Under the pieces are notes generated by a model. The model was not told the origin of the DNA. It saw nothing but the letters and a program-made list of their open reading frames with translations, and searched no databases. 41,350 nt of DNA from Bacillota bacterium. GTDB taxonomy: Bacteria > Bacillota > Clostridia > Clostridiales > Clostridiaceae. A program made the translations under genes and the position numbers. Every line of letters starts with the position of its first letter. The first letter of the stretch is position 1. Location: positions 1 to 41,350 of the forward strand of contig JAEXZL010000128.1 in the NCBI GenBank assembly GCA_023451395.1, in the 5' to 3' direction. This document shows, in pieces, positions 1-7,420 of the stretch.

Positions 1-370
1 TAGTTACATCTGGCATACTAATAAGCTTTTCCACCTCTTCTTCTGTAAGAAATTCCGGTGTTTTTCTCTTCAGAGAAGGTGCATTATAAAGTAAAATTCC
101 TTTATCTATTATATAATTCTTGTGTAGAAGAAATTTATAGAATTTCTTTATGGTATTGATTTTCCTAGTAATTGTAGCAGTAGATTTGTTAAGTAGATAC
201 TTATGAGTGTAATTATATAATACCTCTGTATTAACCTTTAGATAATTAATACCTTCATCTCCAATAAATATCTGAAAGTCCTTTATATCACTTATATAAG
301 CCTTTATTGAATTCTCACTTAACCTTTTTTTAAAAAGATAATCATAAAATTCTTCTATTAAATCTTCCAT
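1..370 (-). CDS. xerD: Tyrosine recombinase XerD, N-terminal part (cut by window edge)
   Basis: Reading the minus strand from the ATG at 370 gives 123 codons that run off the window. The product starts MEDLIEEFYDYLFKKR and shows the N-terminal SAM-like core-binding domain of XerC/XerD recombinases, with a SENSIKAYISDIKDF segment and an ATITRKINTIKKFYKFL helix, ending in LTEEEVEKLI, where the catalytic domain begins. The catalytic R-H-R-Y residues lie outside the window. The family resolves chromosome dimers at dif. An AGGTGATG ribosome site precedes the start. It follows spoIIM by 57 bases and is probably co-transcribed. XerD rather than XerC or another integrase is inferred from the spo0A-spoIIM neighbourhood. 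Confidence 0.85.
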   Translation of the reverse strand, partial: MEDLIEEFYDYLFKKRLSENSIKAYISDIKDFQIFIGDEGINYLKVNTEVLYNYTHKYLLNKSTATITRKINTIKKFYKFLLHKNYIIDKGILLYNAPSLKRKTPEFLTEEEVEKLISMPDVT

Positions 371-427
371 ATCATCACCTGCCTTCTCTTCTTTAATATT
401 TAATTCTATAGTTATGAAATTATTCCT

Positions 428-1063
428 CTATACACTTACAATATATTTAATAGCAATGGGAGTAATATAAGCTTCGATTAATAATCCAATAATCATGATT
501 AAAAGTACTACTGCTAAAGAATACATATAATTAGGTATGGATGATTGAGAGCCAAGCTTTGATGATCTTCCATAAAATTTACTCTGAAGCTTAATTAATG
601 AACTTTTAAATGCATACATAGATACAATGACAATACTTACAAAATAAATAATATTCTGAGGCAAGAGTGCTACAAGGGAAAGAAGCAGTGCCTTTTCCCC
701 ACCTGCTGCAATCAAAAAAGCAAGAGAAAACCCAAAGGTATAACCTTTTACCAAATTAGCAAAAAGGGCCGCAGGAATTCCTAAGAAGGTTAATCCAAAA
801 GACCATATTATCAATATAATTATCAAATTGTTTCTTATAGCTTCATAAATTAGAGACTTGGATGAAAAACTTTTATTTGTGATCCCCTCTAAAAATACTG
901 ATAGATAATCCTTTAAATTATTCATATCTTTAGTCTGCATGTATTTAACAGTGTATATTCCTAGTACGATACCAATTGCCAAAAACAAAATTATAAGTAT
1001 AAGAGATAAGAAATTCTCTTCTATCTCCTTGAAAAGAATTGATTTTAGCCTTTTGTTATTCAT
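428..1063 (-). CDS. spoIIM: Stage II sporulation protein M
   Basis: A 211-residue integral membrane protein of the SpoIIM (DUF95) family. In Bacillus it forms the DMP complex with SpoIID and SpoIIP, which remodels peptidoglycan during engulfment in the mother cell. Visible features are a cytoplasmic N-terminus, a first membrane helix around residues 17-39, further helices near 75-115 and 125-150, and a C-terminal helix near 180-205, a typical layout and length. The ATG at 1063 has AAAGGAGG five bases upstream. A SigmaE-like promoter lies at 1091-1119, matching mother-cell expression. spoIID and spoIIP are not in the window. Confidence 0.93.
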   Translation of the reverse strand: MNNKRLKSILFKEIEENFLSLILIILFLAIGIVLGIYTVKYMQTKDMNNLKDYLSVFLEGITNKSFSSKSLIYEAIRNNLIIILIIWSFGLTFLGIPAALFANLVKGYTFGFSLAFLIAAGGEKALLLSLVALLPQNIIYFVSIVIVSMYAFKSSLIKLQSKFYGRSSKLGSQSSIPNYMYSLAVVLLIMIIGLLIEAYITPIAIKYIVSV

Positions 1064-1090
1064 CTTATCCTCCTTTAAGCATGTTAATAT

Positions 1091-1119
1091 ATATTATGTA
1101 AAGAGAATAACCTATATGA
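1091..1119 (-). promoter_or_regulatory. Candidate SigmaE promoter for spoIIM
   Basis: The minus strand reads TCATATA (1119-1113), a 14-base spacer, then CATAATAT (1098-1091). This is close to the SigmaE consensus (about KMATATT, 13-15 bases, CATACAAT), 28 bases before the spoIIM start. SpoIIM is SigmaE-dependent in Bacillus. The assignment is pattern-based only. Confidence 0.5.
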
Positions 1120-1182
1120 CAATATGGTAATTTTTATAAAATAAACTTATAATTTCAATTATGATTACTGAAAATAATTTTT

Positions 1183-1226
1183 TAATTTAAAAACCTCCTA
1201 TGCTTATGAAATAAACATAGGAAGTT
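1183..1226 (-). terminator. Rho-independent terminator after spo0A
   Basis: An 11-base stem with one mismatch (1192-1202 with 1216-1226) and a 13-base loop is followed on the minus strand by TTTTTAAATT. It lies about 108 bases past the spo0A stop and separates spo0A from spoIIM. Nothing else coding was seen in the 270-base gap 1064-1333 apart from the spoIIM promoter candidate. Confidence 0.75.
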
Positions 1227-1333
1227 AATAAAAATCTTTTTCATTTTATTGATATAAATATTTATGAATTACCTAATTAGACTGTGAAGCGATTACAAAA
1301 TTGCACTAACTCTAAACTCTTGATTTTACTGTT

Positions 1334-2146
1334 CTAAGACACTTTATTCTTTAGTCTTAGCTTATCTGCAACCATGGCAATGAATTCAGAGTTTGTAGGC
1401 TTACCTTTATCATTGTGAATAGTATATCCAAAAAGCTTGTTTATAGCTTCAACTTGGCCCCTACCCCATGCAACTTCTATAGCATGCCTAATAGCTCTTT
1501 CTACTCTACTAGCAGTGGTATTATATTTTTTTGCAATTGATGGATATAGCTCCTTTGTTACTGCAGAAAGAAGTTCCATGTCATTAACTACCATGGTAAT
1601 TGCCTCTCTAAGATACATGTATCCCTTAATATGAGCAGGAACACCAATTTCATGTATTATGCTAGTTATCTCTGTTTCTAGGTCCATTGGCTCTTTTTTA
1701 GGAGTCTTTACTTCTGGTGTATCAATGAGAGACATAGATTTCTTAGAATTATCTCCTGATATAGTATTATTAAACATTTGTCTTATTCTCTTTGTAAATA
1801 CATCCATATCAAATGGTTTCACTACATAGTAATCTGCTCCTAAGGTAATTGCTCTCTGAGTAATTTTATCCTGACCAACAGCTGATAATACTATAATTCT
1901 TGGCATAGGATCTAAGTCCATAGTACTAAGCCTCTCGAGAACTCCCAATCCATCTAAATGAGGCATGATTATATCTAGCACAACTAGATCAGGTTTCTTC
2001 TCTTCAATCAATCTGAGGGCTTCCAATCCGTCTTTTGCAATTCCGGTAACAATTATGTCTCTTTGATTTAAAAGATAATCGTTAAGAATATTACAGAATT
2101 CTTTATTATCATCTGCTATAAGTACTGATATTCTATTTTCCTGCAT
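1334..2146 (-). CDS. spo0A: Sporulation master response regulator Spo0A
   Basis: A 270-residue two-domain response regulator. The receiver domain (about 1-125) has the acidic pair D12-D13, the phosphorylated aspartate D58 in VVLDIIMPHLDG, and the conserved lysine in YYVVKPFD. After a linker (about 126-155) comes the Spo0A-specific DNA-binding domain with ITSIIHEIGVPAHIKGY and the recognition region ASRVERAIRHAIEVAWGRG, which is diagnostic for Spo0A. Phosphorylated Spo0A controls entry into sporulation by binding TGTCGAA boxes. In clostridia it usually receives phosphate directly from orphan kinases. The start has AAAGGAGAG upstream. Expression probably uses SigmaH with autoregulation (see 2192-2216). 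Located after spoIVB, as in other endospore formers. Confidence 0.98.
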   Translation of the reverse strand: MQENRISVLIADDNKEFCNILNDYLLNQRDIIVTGIAKDGLEALRLIEEKKPDLVVLDIIMPHLDGLGVLERLSTMDLDPMPRIIVLSAVGQDKITQRAITLGADYYVVKPFDMDVFTKRIRQMFNNTISGDNSKKSMSLIDTPEVKTPKKEPMDLETEITSIIHEIGVPAHIKGYMYLREAITMVVNDMELLSAVTKELYPSIAKKYNTTASRVERAIRHAIEVAWGRGQVEAINKLFGYTIHNDKGKPTNSEFIAMVADKLRLKNKVS

Positions 2147-2191
2147 ATAATTCTCTCCTTTATGCTTATTCCATTATTTAACAATTAATTA

Positions 2192-2216
2192 ATTCGACAC
2201 AAGTAAAATAATTCCT
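2192..2216 (-). promoter_or_regulatory. SigmaH-type promoter with overlapping 0A box before spo0A
   Basis: The minus strand has AGGAATT (2216-2210), 11 bases, then GTCGAAT (2198-2192), which fits the SigmaH pattern RnAGGAwWW / RnnGAAT. The perfect Spo0A box TGTCGAA (2199-2193) overlaps the -10 element. It lies 46 bases before the spo0A start, below the spoIVB terminator. Autoregulation from a SigmaH promoter is known for spo0A in Bacillus; here it is inferred from sequence. Confidence 0.7.
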
Positions 2217-2234
2217 TCTTTAATTTGATTTTTT

Positions 2235-2277
2235 TTTATAATATAAAAAGATATCATGTTATTATCGATATCTTTTT
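2235..2277 (-). terminator. Terminator between spoIVB and spo0A
   Basis: An 11-base perfect stem (2245-2255 with 2267-2277; AAAAAGATATC) and an 11-base loop end on the minus strand in TTTTTATATT. It lies just downstream of spoIVB and upstream of the spo0A promoter, so spo0A is an independent unit. Confidence 0.7.
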
Positions 2278-2321
2278 ATATCTATACTTATATATTACTC
2301 TTTTATATCAAATTTTTAAAC

Positions 2322-3395
2322 TCATTTTGATAAATTATTTGCATCTTTTACCATCCAGTGTATATATATCCCATATCCAGTATCAGGTTTATTAATTAAA
2401 ACATGGGTTACAGCACCAACTATCTTATTATTTTGTATTATTGGGCTTCCGCTCATTCCCTGGACTATCCCTCCAGTTTTATTTAATAATCTTTCATCTA
2501 TTATTTTGATGAGCATACTTTTAGAGTCAGGAACTTCTTGAGGTAATAGCTTTAATATCTCAATATCATAATATTTGGGCCCCTCTTCATCAACTGTTGT
2601 AATAATCTGTGCCCTTCCTTCCTTTATTTCATTAGGGGAAGCTACCTTTAGGGGCTTTTCTTTTCTTAAGACTTTTTCTCCTAAAGAGGACTTTCCGAAA
2701 ATTCCACAATTTGTATTAGATAAAACCTCCCCAATGCTTACTTCTTCATTTACAAAAATCCCCTTCAATTCTCCTGGTACACCTTTTTGCCCTTTTTTAA
2801 CACTTATAATAGAAGAATTAACTATGCTGCCAGAGTTAATTTTTAACATTTCATTTGTATCAACATCAGTAATTGGATGTCCTAAAGCCGCAAATACCTT
2901 TGTTTTAGGGTTGTAGAAGGTCAAAGTTCCCACTCCTGCAGTAGAATCTCTAACCCATAAGCCTAGCTTATATTTATTATCCTCAGATGATTTTACAGAT
3001 ACTATTTCCTTTTCAATTTGCTCCCCTTTTCTATTTATTGAAACCTTTATTTTTTTATCTTGAAATTTATTTATTAAGCTCATAAGAGTTTTTGAACTGT
3101 CTACAGGAATACCATTTATCTCATTGATAATATCACCAACCAATATATTTCCTAATAGAGCTGGACTATCAACAGCACCTTTATCTGTTATAATCTCAGC
3201 AAACCCAACGACCAAAACTTTTGTATTTACCTTTACGCCTATGCTTATTCCACCGGGAATTAGCTCCAGAGCTTCATCAGTGGATGGCTTTATCTCTGCT
3301 GAAACAGGAATTGATCGCACTAACAAAAAGCATAAAAATAAAGCTAAAATCGGAGTTACGATGTATTTTATCTGCCTTTTATTTCCTTTTATCAT
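2322..3395 (-). CDS. spoIVB: SpoIVB serine peptidase (family S55)
   Basis: A 357-residue secreted or membrane-anchored peptidase with an N-terminal hydrophobic anchor (about 11-30), a PDZ domain (about 45-140) and the S55 peptidase domain. H173 (ALGHPITD), D300 and S315 (VQGMSGSP) keep the same mutual spacing as the catalytic His236, Asp363 and Ser378 reported for B. subtilis. In that system forespore SpoIVB cleaves SpoIVFA to trigger pro-SigmaK processing. Many clostridia have a different SigmaK control, so the target here is uncertain. The ATG is preceded by AAAGGAGGAG. It lies between recN and spo0A, the usual order. Confidence 0.96.
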   Translation of the reverse strand: MIKGNKRQIKYIVTPILALFLCFLLVRSIPVSAEIKPSTDEALELIPGGISIGVKVNTKVLVVGFAEIITDKGAVDSPALLGNILVGDIINEINGIPVDSSKTLMSLINKFQDKKIKVSINRKGEQIEKEIVSVKSSEDNKYKLGLWVRDSTAGVGTLTFYNPKTKVFAALGHPITDVDTNEMLKINSGSIVNSSIISVKKGQKGVPGELKGIFVNEEVSIGEVLSNTNCGIFGKSSLGEKVLRKEKPLKVASPNEIKEGRAQIITTVDEEGPKYYDIEILKLLPQEVPDSKSMLIKIIDERLLNKTGGIVQGMSGSPIIQNNKIVGAVTHVLINKPDTGYGIYIHWMVKDANNLSK

Positions 3396-3425
3396 CTTTA
3401 CTCCTCCTTTTCTTTTCTCTCTAAT

Positions 3426-3455
3426 TAAATTGCCCTTATAATTGATGCCTTATGC
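3426..3455 (-). promoter_or_regulatory. Weak SigmaG/SigmaF-like promoter candidate for spoIVB
   Basis: The minus strand has GCATA (3455-3451), an 18-base spacer and CAATTTA (3432-3426), a partial match to the forespore SigmaG pattern GHATR / CATnnTA. It lies 31 bases before the spoIVB start. It fits the known forespore timing, but the -10 match is imperfect. Confidence 0.3.
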
Positions 3456-3512
3456 TGGGTTATGGTTGTTAGTACAGTCAAAGTTATTTGTAATTACTAG
3501 CTTTATCTAATA

Positions 3513-3545
3513 ATCAAAATAAAAGCCATAGATAAAAATCTATGG
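3513..3545 (-). terminator. Terminator after recN
   Basis: An 8-base perfect stem (CCATAGAT, 3526-3533 with 3538-3545) with a 4-base loop, followed on the minus strand by GCTTTTATTTT. It begins 14 bases past the recN stop and ends the long operon that starts near nusB. Confidence 0.8.
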
Positions 3546-3559
3546 ACTGATATAAATTA

Positions 3560-5266
3560 CTACTGTTTTTTTATGTTTCTTTTAAGATTTTCTTTTTTGT
3601 CCTCTGCTAACCTAATCATCTCTTTTGCATTTTCTATAGTAACCTTAGTTATTTCAACTCCACCAATCATTCTAGCTATTTCCTTTGTTTTCTCCTCTTT
3701 TTTTAGAGAACTAATTCTAGTAAAGGTTTTCTCTTGATTAGTATATTTTGATACCAAAAAATTATAACCTGACATAGCTGCAATTTGGGGAAGATGTGTT
3801 ACACAAAGCACTTGATGCTTTGTAGAAATAAGATACATCTTTTCAGCAACACTTTGAGCTATCCTACCGCTAATGCCAGTATCAACCTCATCAAATATTA
3901 CAGATGGTATTTCATCCTTATCAACAAAAATTGTCTTCAAAGCAAGCATTATTCTTGAAAGCTCTCCACCTGAAACAATTTTTTCTAATGGCTTCATTGG
4001 CTCCCCAGGATTTGTTGAAATTAAAAATTCAACCTTATCCATTCCAGTAGGATAAAAACTTTCCTGTTCTGTTACTTTAACCTTAAAGGTGCTCTTTTCC
4101 AGACCTATATCTTTGAATTCAACCATTACACTTTCTTCAAGGCTCTTTGCTGCCTTAAGCCTCTTTTCATGTAAAACATGAGCTATTTTTTCTAATATTC
4201 CTTTAACTACAGCTTTTTCTTCTTCTAGCTTGCTAATAATTTCCTCACTATTAATTAACTCATCATATTGTCTTTGCAATTCTTCCTTGAAAATTAGAAT
4301 ATCACTTATAGAACGTCCATACTTCTTTTTATAGCTTGCAATCTCATATAATCTATTGTTTATTTTTTCCAAAGTATCTTCGTCATATACTACTGACTCC
4401 TTAATATTACGAAGATCATTAATTATCTCCTCAAGGGAAAAGCTTACATCAAGAAGATTTTTATTGATCTTTTTAACTTCCTCCATATGTCTCTCAATGG
4501 ATGAAAGTTCTTTTAGAGATGAAGAAATTAAATCATATGCTGAAGATCCTTCATTAAATTCTTTTAAAAAGCTATAGGCAGAATTTATTCCAAGGTTTAT
4601 CTTTTCTGCATGGTTCAATACTCTGTATTGATTATTTAATTCTTCCTCTTCAGCTTCATTAAGCTTGCCATTTTCTATATCTTCGATTTGATATTTAAGG
4701 AAATTCACTACTGTCTGAACATCTTCATTGCCTCTTAGCTCATTAATCTTATTTTTGATAGAAATGTACTCTTTATATTTTTTCTTATAGCTTTCTAGAT
4801 CAACGAAAATGATATCCTGTGCATAGCTATCTAAATAACCCATATGGCTATTTATATCCAACAAATTTTGATTTTCGTGCTGTCCATGAATATCTAATAG
4901 AGTTTTGGAAATATCCTTAAGAGCGGATAATACCGCTGATTTTCCGTTTATTTTACTTATGCTTCTTCCGTTTTGAAAGGTTTCTCTACTTAATATAACC
5001 ACATTATCCCTTTCTATACCTAATTCATCCATAACAATAAGGGTTTTATTGTTTTCTACAGAAAAAACAGCCTCTACGTATGTTTTATCTTCTCCAGTAC
5101 GTATTAGCTCCTTATTAAATTTATTACCCATAACAAAATTTATTGCGTCTATAAGTATAGATTTACCTGCACCAGTTTCTCCAGATAATACATTAAATCC
5201 TTCATTTAAGGATATACTTAAGTTATCAATTAATGCAAAGTTATTTATTGATATTTGTAATAACAT
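3560..5266 (-). CDS. recN: DNA repair protein RecN
   Basis: A 568-residue SMC-like ATPase that acts at double-strand breaks during recombinational repair. The Walker A motif GETGAGKS is at residues 29-36. A long coiled-coil region (about 150-380) follows, then the ABC signature VSGGELSRIMLALK and Walker B VIFDEVDTGISG in the C-terminal half. Length matches the family. The start MLLQISINNFALID is typical; AAAGGGTGG lies upstream. It sits 18 bases after argR, so it is probably transcribed with the upstream operon. No room for a separate LexA-controlled promoter is visible in that gap, although one could lie inside argR. Confidence 0.97.
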   Translation of the reverse strand: MLLQISINNFALIDNLSISLNEGFNVLSGETGAGKSILIDAINFVMGNKFNKELIRTGEDKTYVEAVFSVENNKTLIVMDELGIERDNVVILSRETFQNGRSISKINGKSAVLSALKDISKTLLDIHGQHENQNLLDINSHMGYLDSYAQDIIFVDLESYKKKYKEYISIKNKINELRGNEDVQTVVNFLKYQIEDIENGKLNEAEEEELNNQYRVLNHAEKINLGINSAYSFLKEFNEGSSAYDLISSSLKELSSIERHMEEVKKINKNLLDVSFSLEEIINDLRNIKESVVYDEDTLEKINNRLYEIASYKKKYGRSISDILIFKEELQRQYDELINSEEIISKLEEEKAVVKGILEKIAHVLHEKRLKAAKSLEESVMVEFKDIGLEKSTFKVKVTEQESFYPTGMDKVEFLISTNPGEPMKPLEKIVSGGELSRIMLALKTIFVDKDEIPSVIFDEVDTGISGRIAQSVAEKMYLISTKHQVLCVTHLPQIAAMSGYNFLVSKYTNQEKTFTRISSLKKEEKTKEIARMIGGVEITKVTIENAKEMIRLAEDKKENLKRNIKKQ

Positions 5267-5284
5267 ACAACCACCCTTTTATCA

Positions 5285-5734
5285 TCAAGAAATAAGACTT
5301 CTAATTTTGTTAACTAGCTCTTCAGCATTCTCAAAATTTCTAGTTAATATAAATATTGTGTTATCTCCGGCAATGGTGCCAGCTATTCCCTGAATCTTTA
5401 ATGAATCTATTGCTTCTGCAGCAGCAGATGCAGAACCGGATATAGTCTTAACAACTACCATTTTATCAATACTCTCAACACTTAAAGTGGATGAAGATAA
5501 TATATTTACTAGTTTTGTAGAAATATTATCCTCCTCTGGTGAAATAGATACATATTTATAAGTCCCTGAAGGAGTAAGCATCTTCGTGAGCTTTAGCTTT
5601 TTTATGTCTCGAGAAACCGTGGCTTGAGTGACATCAAAACCTAGAAGCTTTAGCTCCTCAGCTAAATCCTCCTGAGTTTCAATATTTTTTTCTTTTATAA
5701 GTTCTAAAATCTTTGAATGTCTATTTACTTTCAT
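5285..5734 (-). CDS. argR: Arginine repressor ArgR/AhrC
   Basis: A 149-residue transcription factor. The N-terminal winged helix includes VTQATVSRDIKKLKLTK, where SR is the DNA-contact pair. The C-terminal hexamerisation and arginine-binding domain carries the signature GTIAGDNTIFI. Many family members have two adjacent aspartates (GDDT) here; this one has Asp-Asn, which may change arginine binding. I use the ATG at 5734 because AGGTG lies six bases upstream and it directly follows the nadK stop (TAGGATG). An ATG at 5749 would add five residues but has a poorer ribosome site. The position between nadK and recN is conserved in Firmicutes, and no arginine genes are nearby. Confidence 0.93.
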   Translation of the reverse strand: MKVNRHSKILELIKEKNIETQEDLAEELKLLGFDVTQATVSRDIKKLKLTKMLTPSGTYKYVSISPEEDNISTKLVNILSSSTLSVESIDKMVVVKTISGSASAAAEAIDSLKIQGIAGTIAGDNTIFILTRNFENAEELVNKIRSLIS

Positions 5735-5735
5735 C

Positions 5736-6581
5736 CTATTCACCTGCACATTCTCTGGTTTTATTAATTAATTTGTTTCTTAATACCGTAAAATAATCCA
5801 GCTCTTCGAAGTGAACTAAATTTACCCATTTATCCGCTTTTTTTATGTAAATCTCTTCTTCTTCCTGAAGCTTCAGGGATGTCTGTCCATCTGATGTAAT
5901 ATATATTTCCTGCTCAGATTTCTCTATACTAATTCTCACGGTTTTATCACCATCTACAACAATTGATCTAAACATGTGTGTATGAGGGCATATGGGAGTA
6001 ATACAAATATTTTTAAGCTCCGGATGAAGCAGTGGTCCTCCAGCAGACATAGAGTAAGCTGTGGAGCCAGTAGGAGTGCTTATAATAATTCCATCTGCAG
6101 TATAAGCAGTATAAAACTGATTATCAATATAAATTTTAAATTTTAATATTCTAGATAAGGTTCCTCTAGCTAAAACCACTTCATTTAGTGCATATTGCTC
6201 TTCTTTTCCCCTTACAGAGCAGCTTAGAAGCATCCTATCATGAAGTTTGAAATTTCCTGACACCCATTTTTCAAAATATACTTTGAAGGACTTTAGCTCA
6301 CAACTGCTTAGAAAACCCAAATTTCCAATATTAACTCCAAAAAGAGGAACTTCTGAACCATAAATGTATTTTACAGTGTTTAATATAGTCCCATCTCCAC
6401 CTAGAGCTAATAATAAATCAAGCCCATCTGCTACTTCTTTTGATAATCCAAGAGAGTTTTTAAATACTATAATATTGCACCCAGGTATTATACCATAAAT
6501 TATTTCTTTTATTTCTTTAGTTATTCTTTCATCCTTATCCTTTGAAATATTTACATTTATCCCTATGTTATATCTCTTCAT
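5736..6581 (-). CDS. nadK: NAD kinase
   Basis: A 281-residue ATP/polyphosphate-NAD kinase that makes NADP. Family motifs in order are LLLALGGDGTILNTV (the GGDG phosphate-binding loop), NIGNLGFLSS, DGIIISTPTGSTAYSMSAGG and ICPHTHMFRSIV. The ATG at 6581 is chosen because GGGAGG lies four bases before it; the longer frame begins with TTG at 6593 and would overlap the ribosome site. The start overlaps the tlyA end by 14 bases, suggesting translational coupling, and the stop abuts the argR start. Confidence 0.96.
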   Translation of the reverse strand: MKRYNIGINVNISKDKDERITKEIKEIIYGIIPGCNIIVFKNSLGLSKEVADGLDLLLALGGDGTILNTVKYIYGSEVPLFGVNIGNLGFLSSCELKSFKVYFEKWVSGNFKLHDRMLLSCSVRGKEEQYALNEVVLARGTLSRILKFKIYIDNQFYTAYTADGIIISTPTGSTAYSMSAGGPLLHPELKNICITPICPHTHMFRSIVVDGDKTVRISIEKSEQEIYITSDGQTSLKLQEEEEIYIKKADKWVNLVHFEELDYFTVLRNKLINKTRECAGE

Positions 6582-7407
6582 AAGTCCTCCCAATACTATT
6601 CAGTTCCCCATGAGAAGCATCAACAATAGCTTCAACATCTATATTTTGTAACACACTGTCTTTTGGAACCTTTTTCGAAAAATAAATAAGGTATTCGATG
6701 TTACCTTCTGGCCCTTTAATAGGTGAAAAACTGAGACCTTTTATATATAGTTCCTTTTCTTTGATAAAATCTATGATTCCCTGGATAACTTCAATATGAG
6801 TAGACTTTTCTTTTACTACTCCTTTCTTACCTACCTTTTCCCTACCAGCTTCAAACTGAGGTTTAATTAGTGCTACTATCTCACCATTATCCTTCATTAC
6901 AGATAATGCAGCAGGTATTACCTTTTTCAAAGAAATAAAAGACACATCTATACTTGCAAAGTCCACCAAATCTGGAACCTGCTCTGAGGTAATATATCTT
7001 ATATTAGTTCTTTCAAGACAAACTACTCTAGGATCAATTCTCAATTTCCAGGATAATTGTCCATATCCTACATCGATAGAATATACTTTATGTGCTCCAT
7101 TTTGAAGCATACAGTCAGTAAAGCCTCCCGTAGAAGCACCTATATCCATACATATCATTCCTGTAAGTTCAATATTAAAGGAACTCATTGCCTTGGACAG
7201 TTTATAGCCTCCGCGACTTACATATGGCATCTCTTCACCTTTGTATTCTATTAATGAATCTTCACTTACCTTTTCTCCAGCCTTATCAAATCTTTTCCCA
7301 TCTATGAATACCTTGCCAGACATTATAGCTGCTTTGGCTCTTTCCCTAGAAGTAAATATTCCTTTTTCTATTAATAATTGGTCTAACCTGATCTTTTTTG
7401 CCGCCAT
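6568..7407 (-). CDS. tlyA: TlyA-family S4-domain rRNA 2'-O-methyltransferase
   Basis: A 279-residue protein with an N-terminal S4 RNA-binding domain (about 5-65, starting KIRLDQLLIEKGIF) and a FtsJ-like SAM-dependent methyltransferase domain. The SAM loop is MDIGASTGGFTD, followed by SIDVGYGQL and ASIDVSFISLKKV. Members in mycobacteria methylate ribose in 16S and 23S rRNA; the family was once called hemolysin A. The exact target here cannot be told. AGGAGG precedes the ATG. It follows dxs by 13 bases, an order conserved in clostridia and bacilli (YqxC). Confidence 0.93.
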   Translation of the reverse strand: MAAKKIRLDQLLIEKGIFTSRERAKAAIMSGKVFIDGKRFDKAGEKVSEDSLIEYKGEEMPYVSRGGYKLSKAMSSFNIELTGMICMDIGASTGGFTDCMLQNGAHKVYSIDVGYGQLSWKLRIDPRVVCLERTNIRYITSEQVPDLVDFASIDVSFISLKKVIPAALSVMKDNGEIVALIKPQFEAGREKVGKKGVVKEKSTHIEVIQGIIDFIKEKELYIKGLSFSPIKGPEGNIEYLIYFSKKVPKDSVLQNIDVEAIVDASHGELNSIGRTYEEI

Positions 7408-7420
7408 AATTCCTCCTAAT

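Noticed and set aside
1..370. Phage integrase or mobile element at the left edge
   Set aside because: The N-terminal domain and its place behind spoIIM fit chromosomal XerD; no attachment repeats or phage genes are near.
2575..3441. Plus-strand open frames opposite spoIVB (2575-2916, 3124-3441, 3221-3424)
   Set aside because: They lie wholly or almost wholly opposite a well-supported gene, have no family features and no good ribosome sites; they are shadows.
5267..5284. LexA/SOS box before recN
   Set aside because: Only 18 bases separate argR and recN, and no SOS-type palindrome is visible there.
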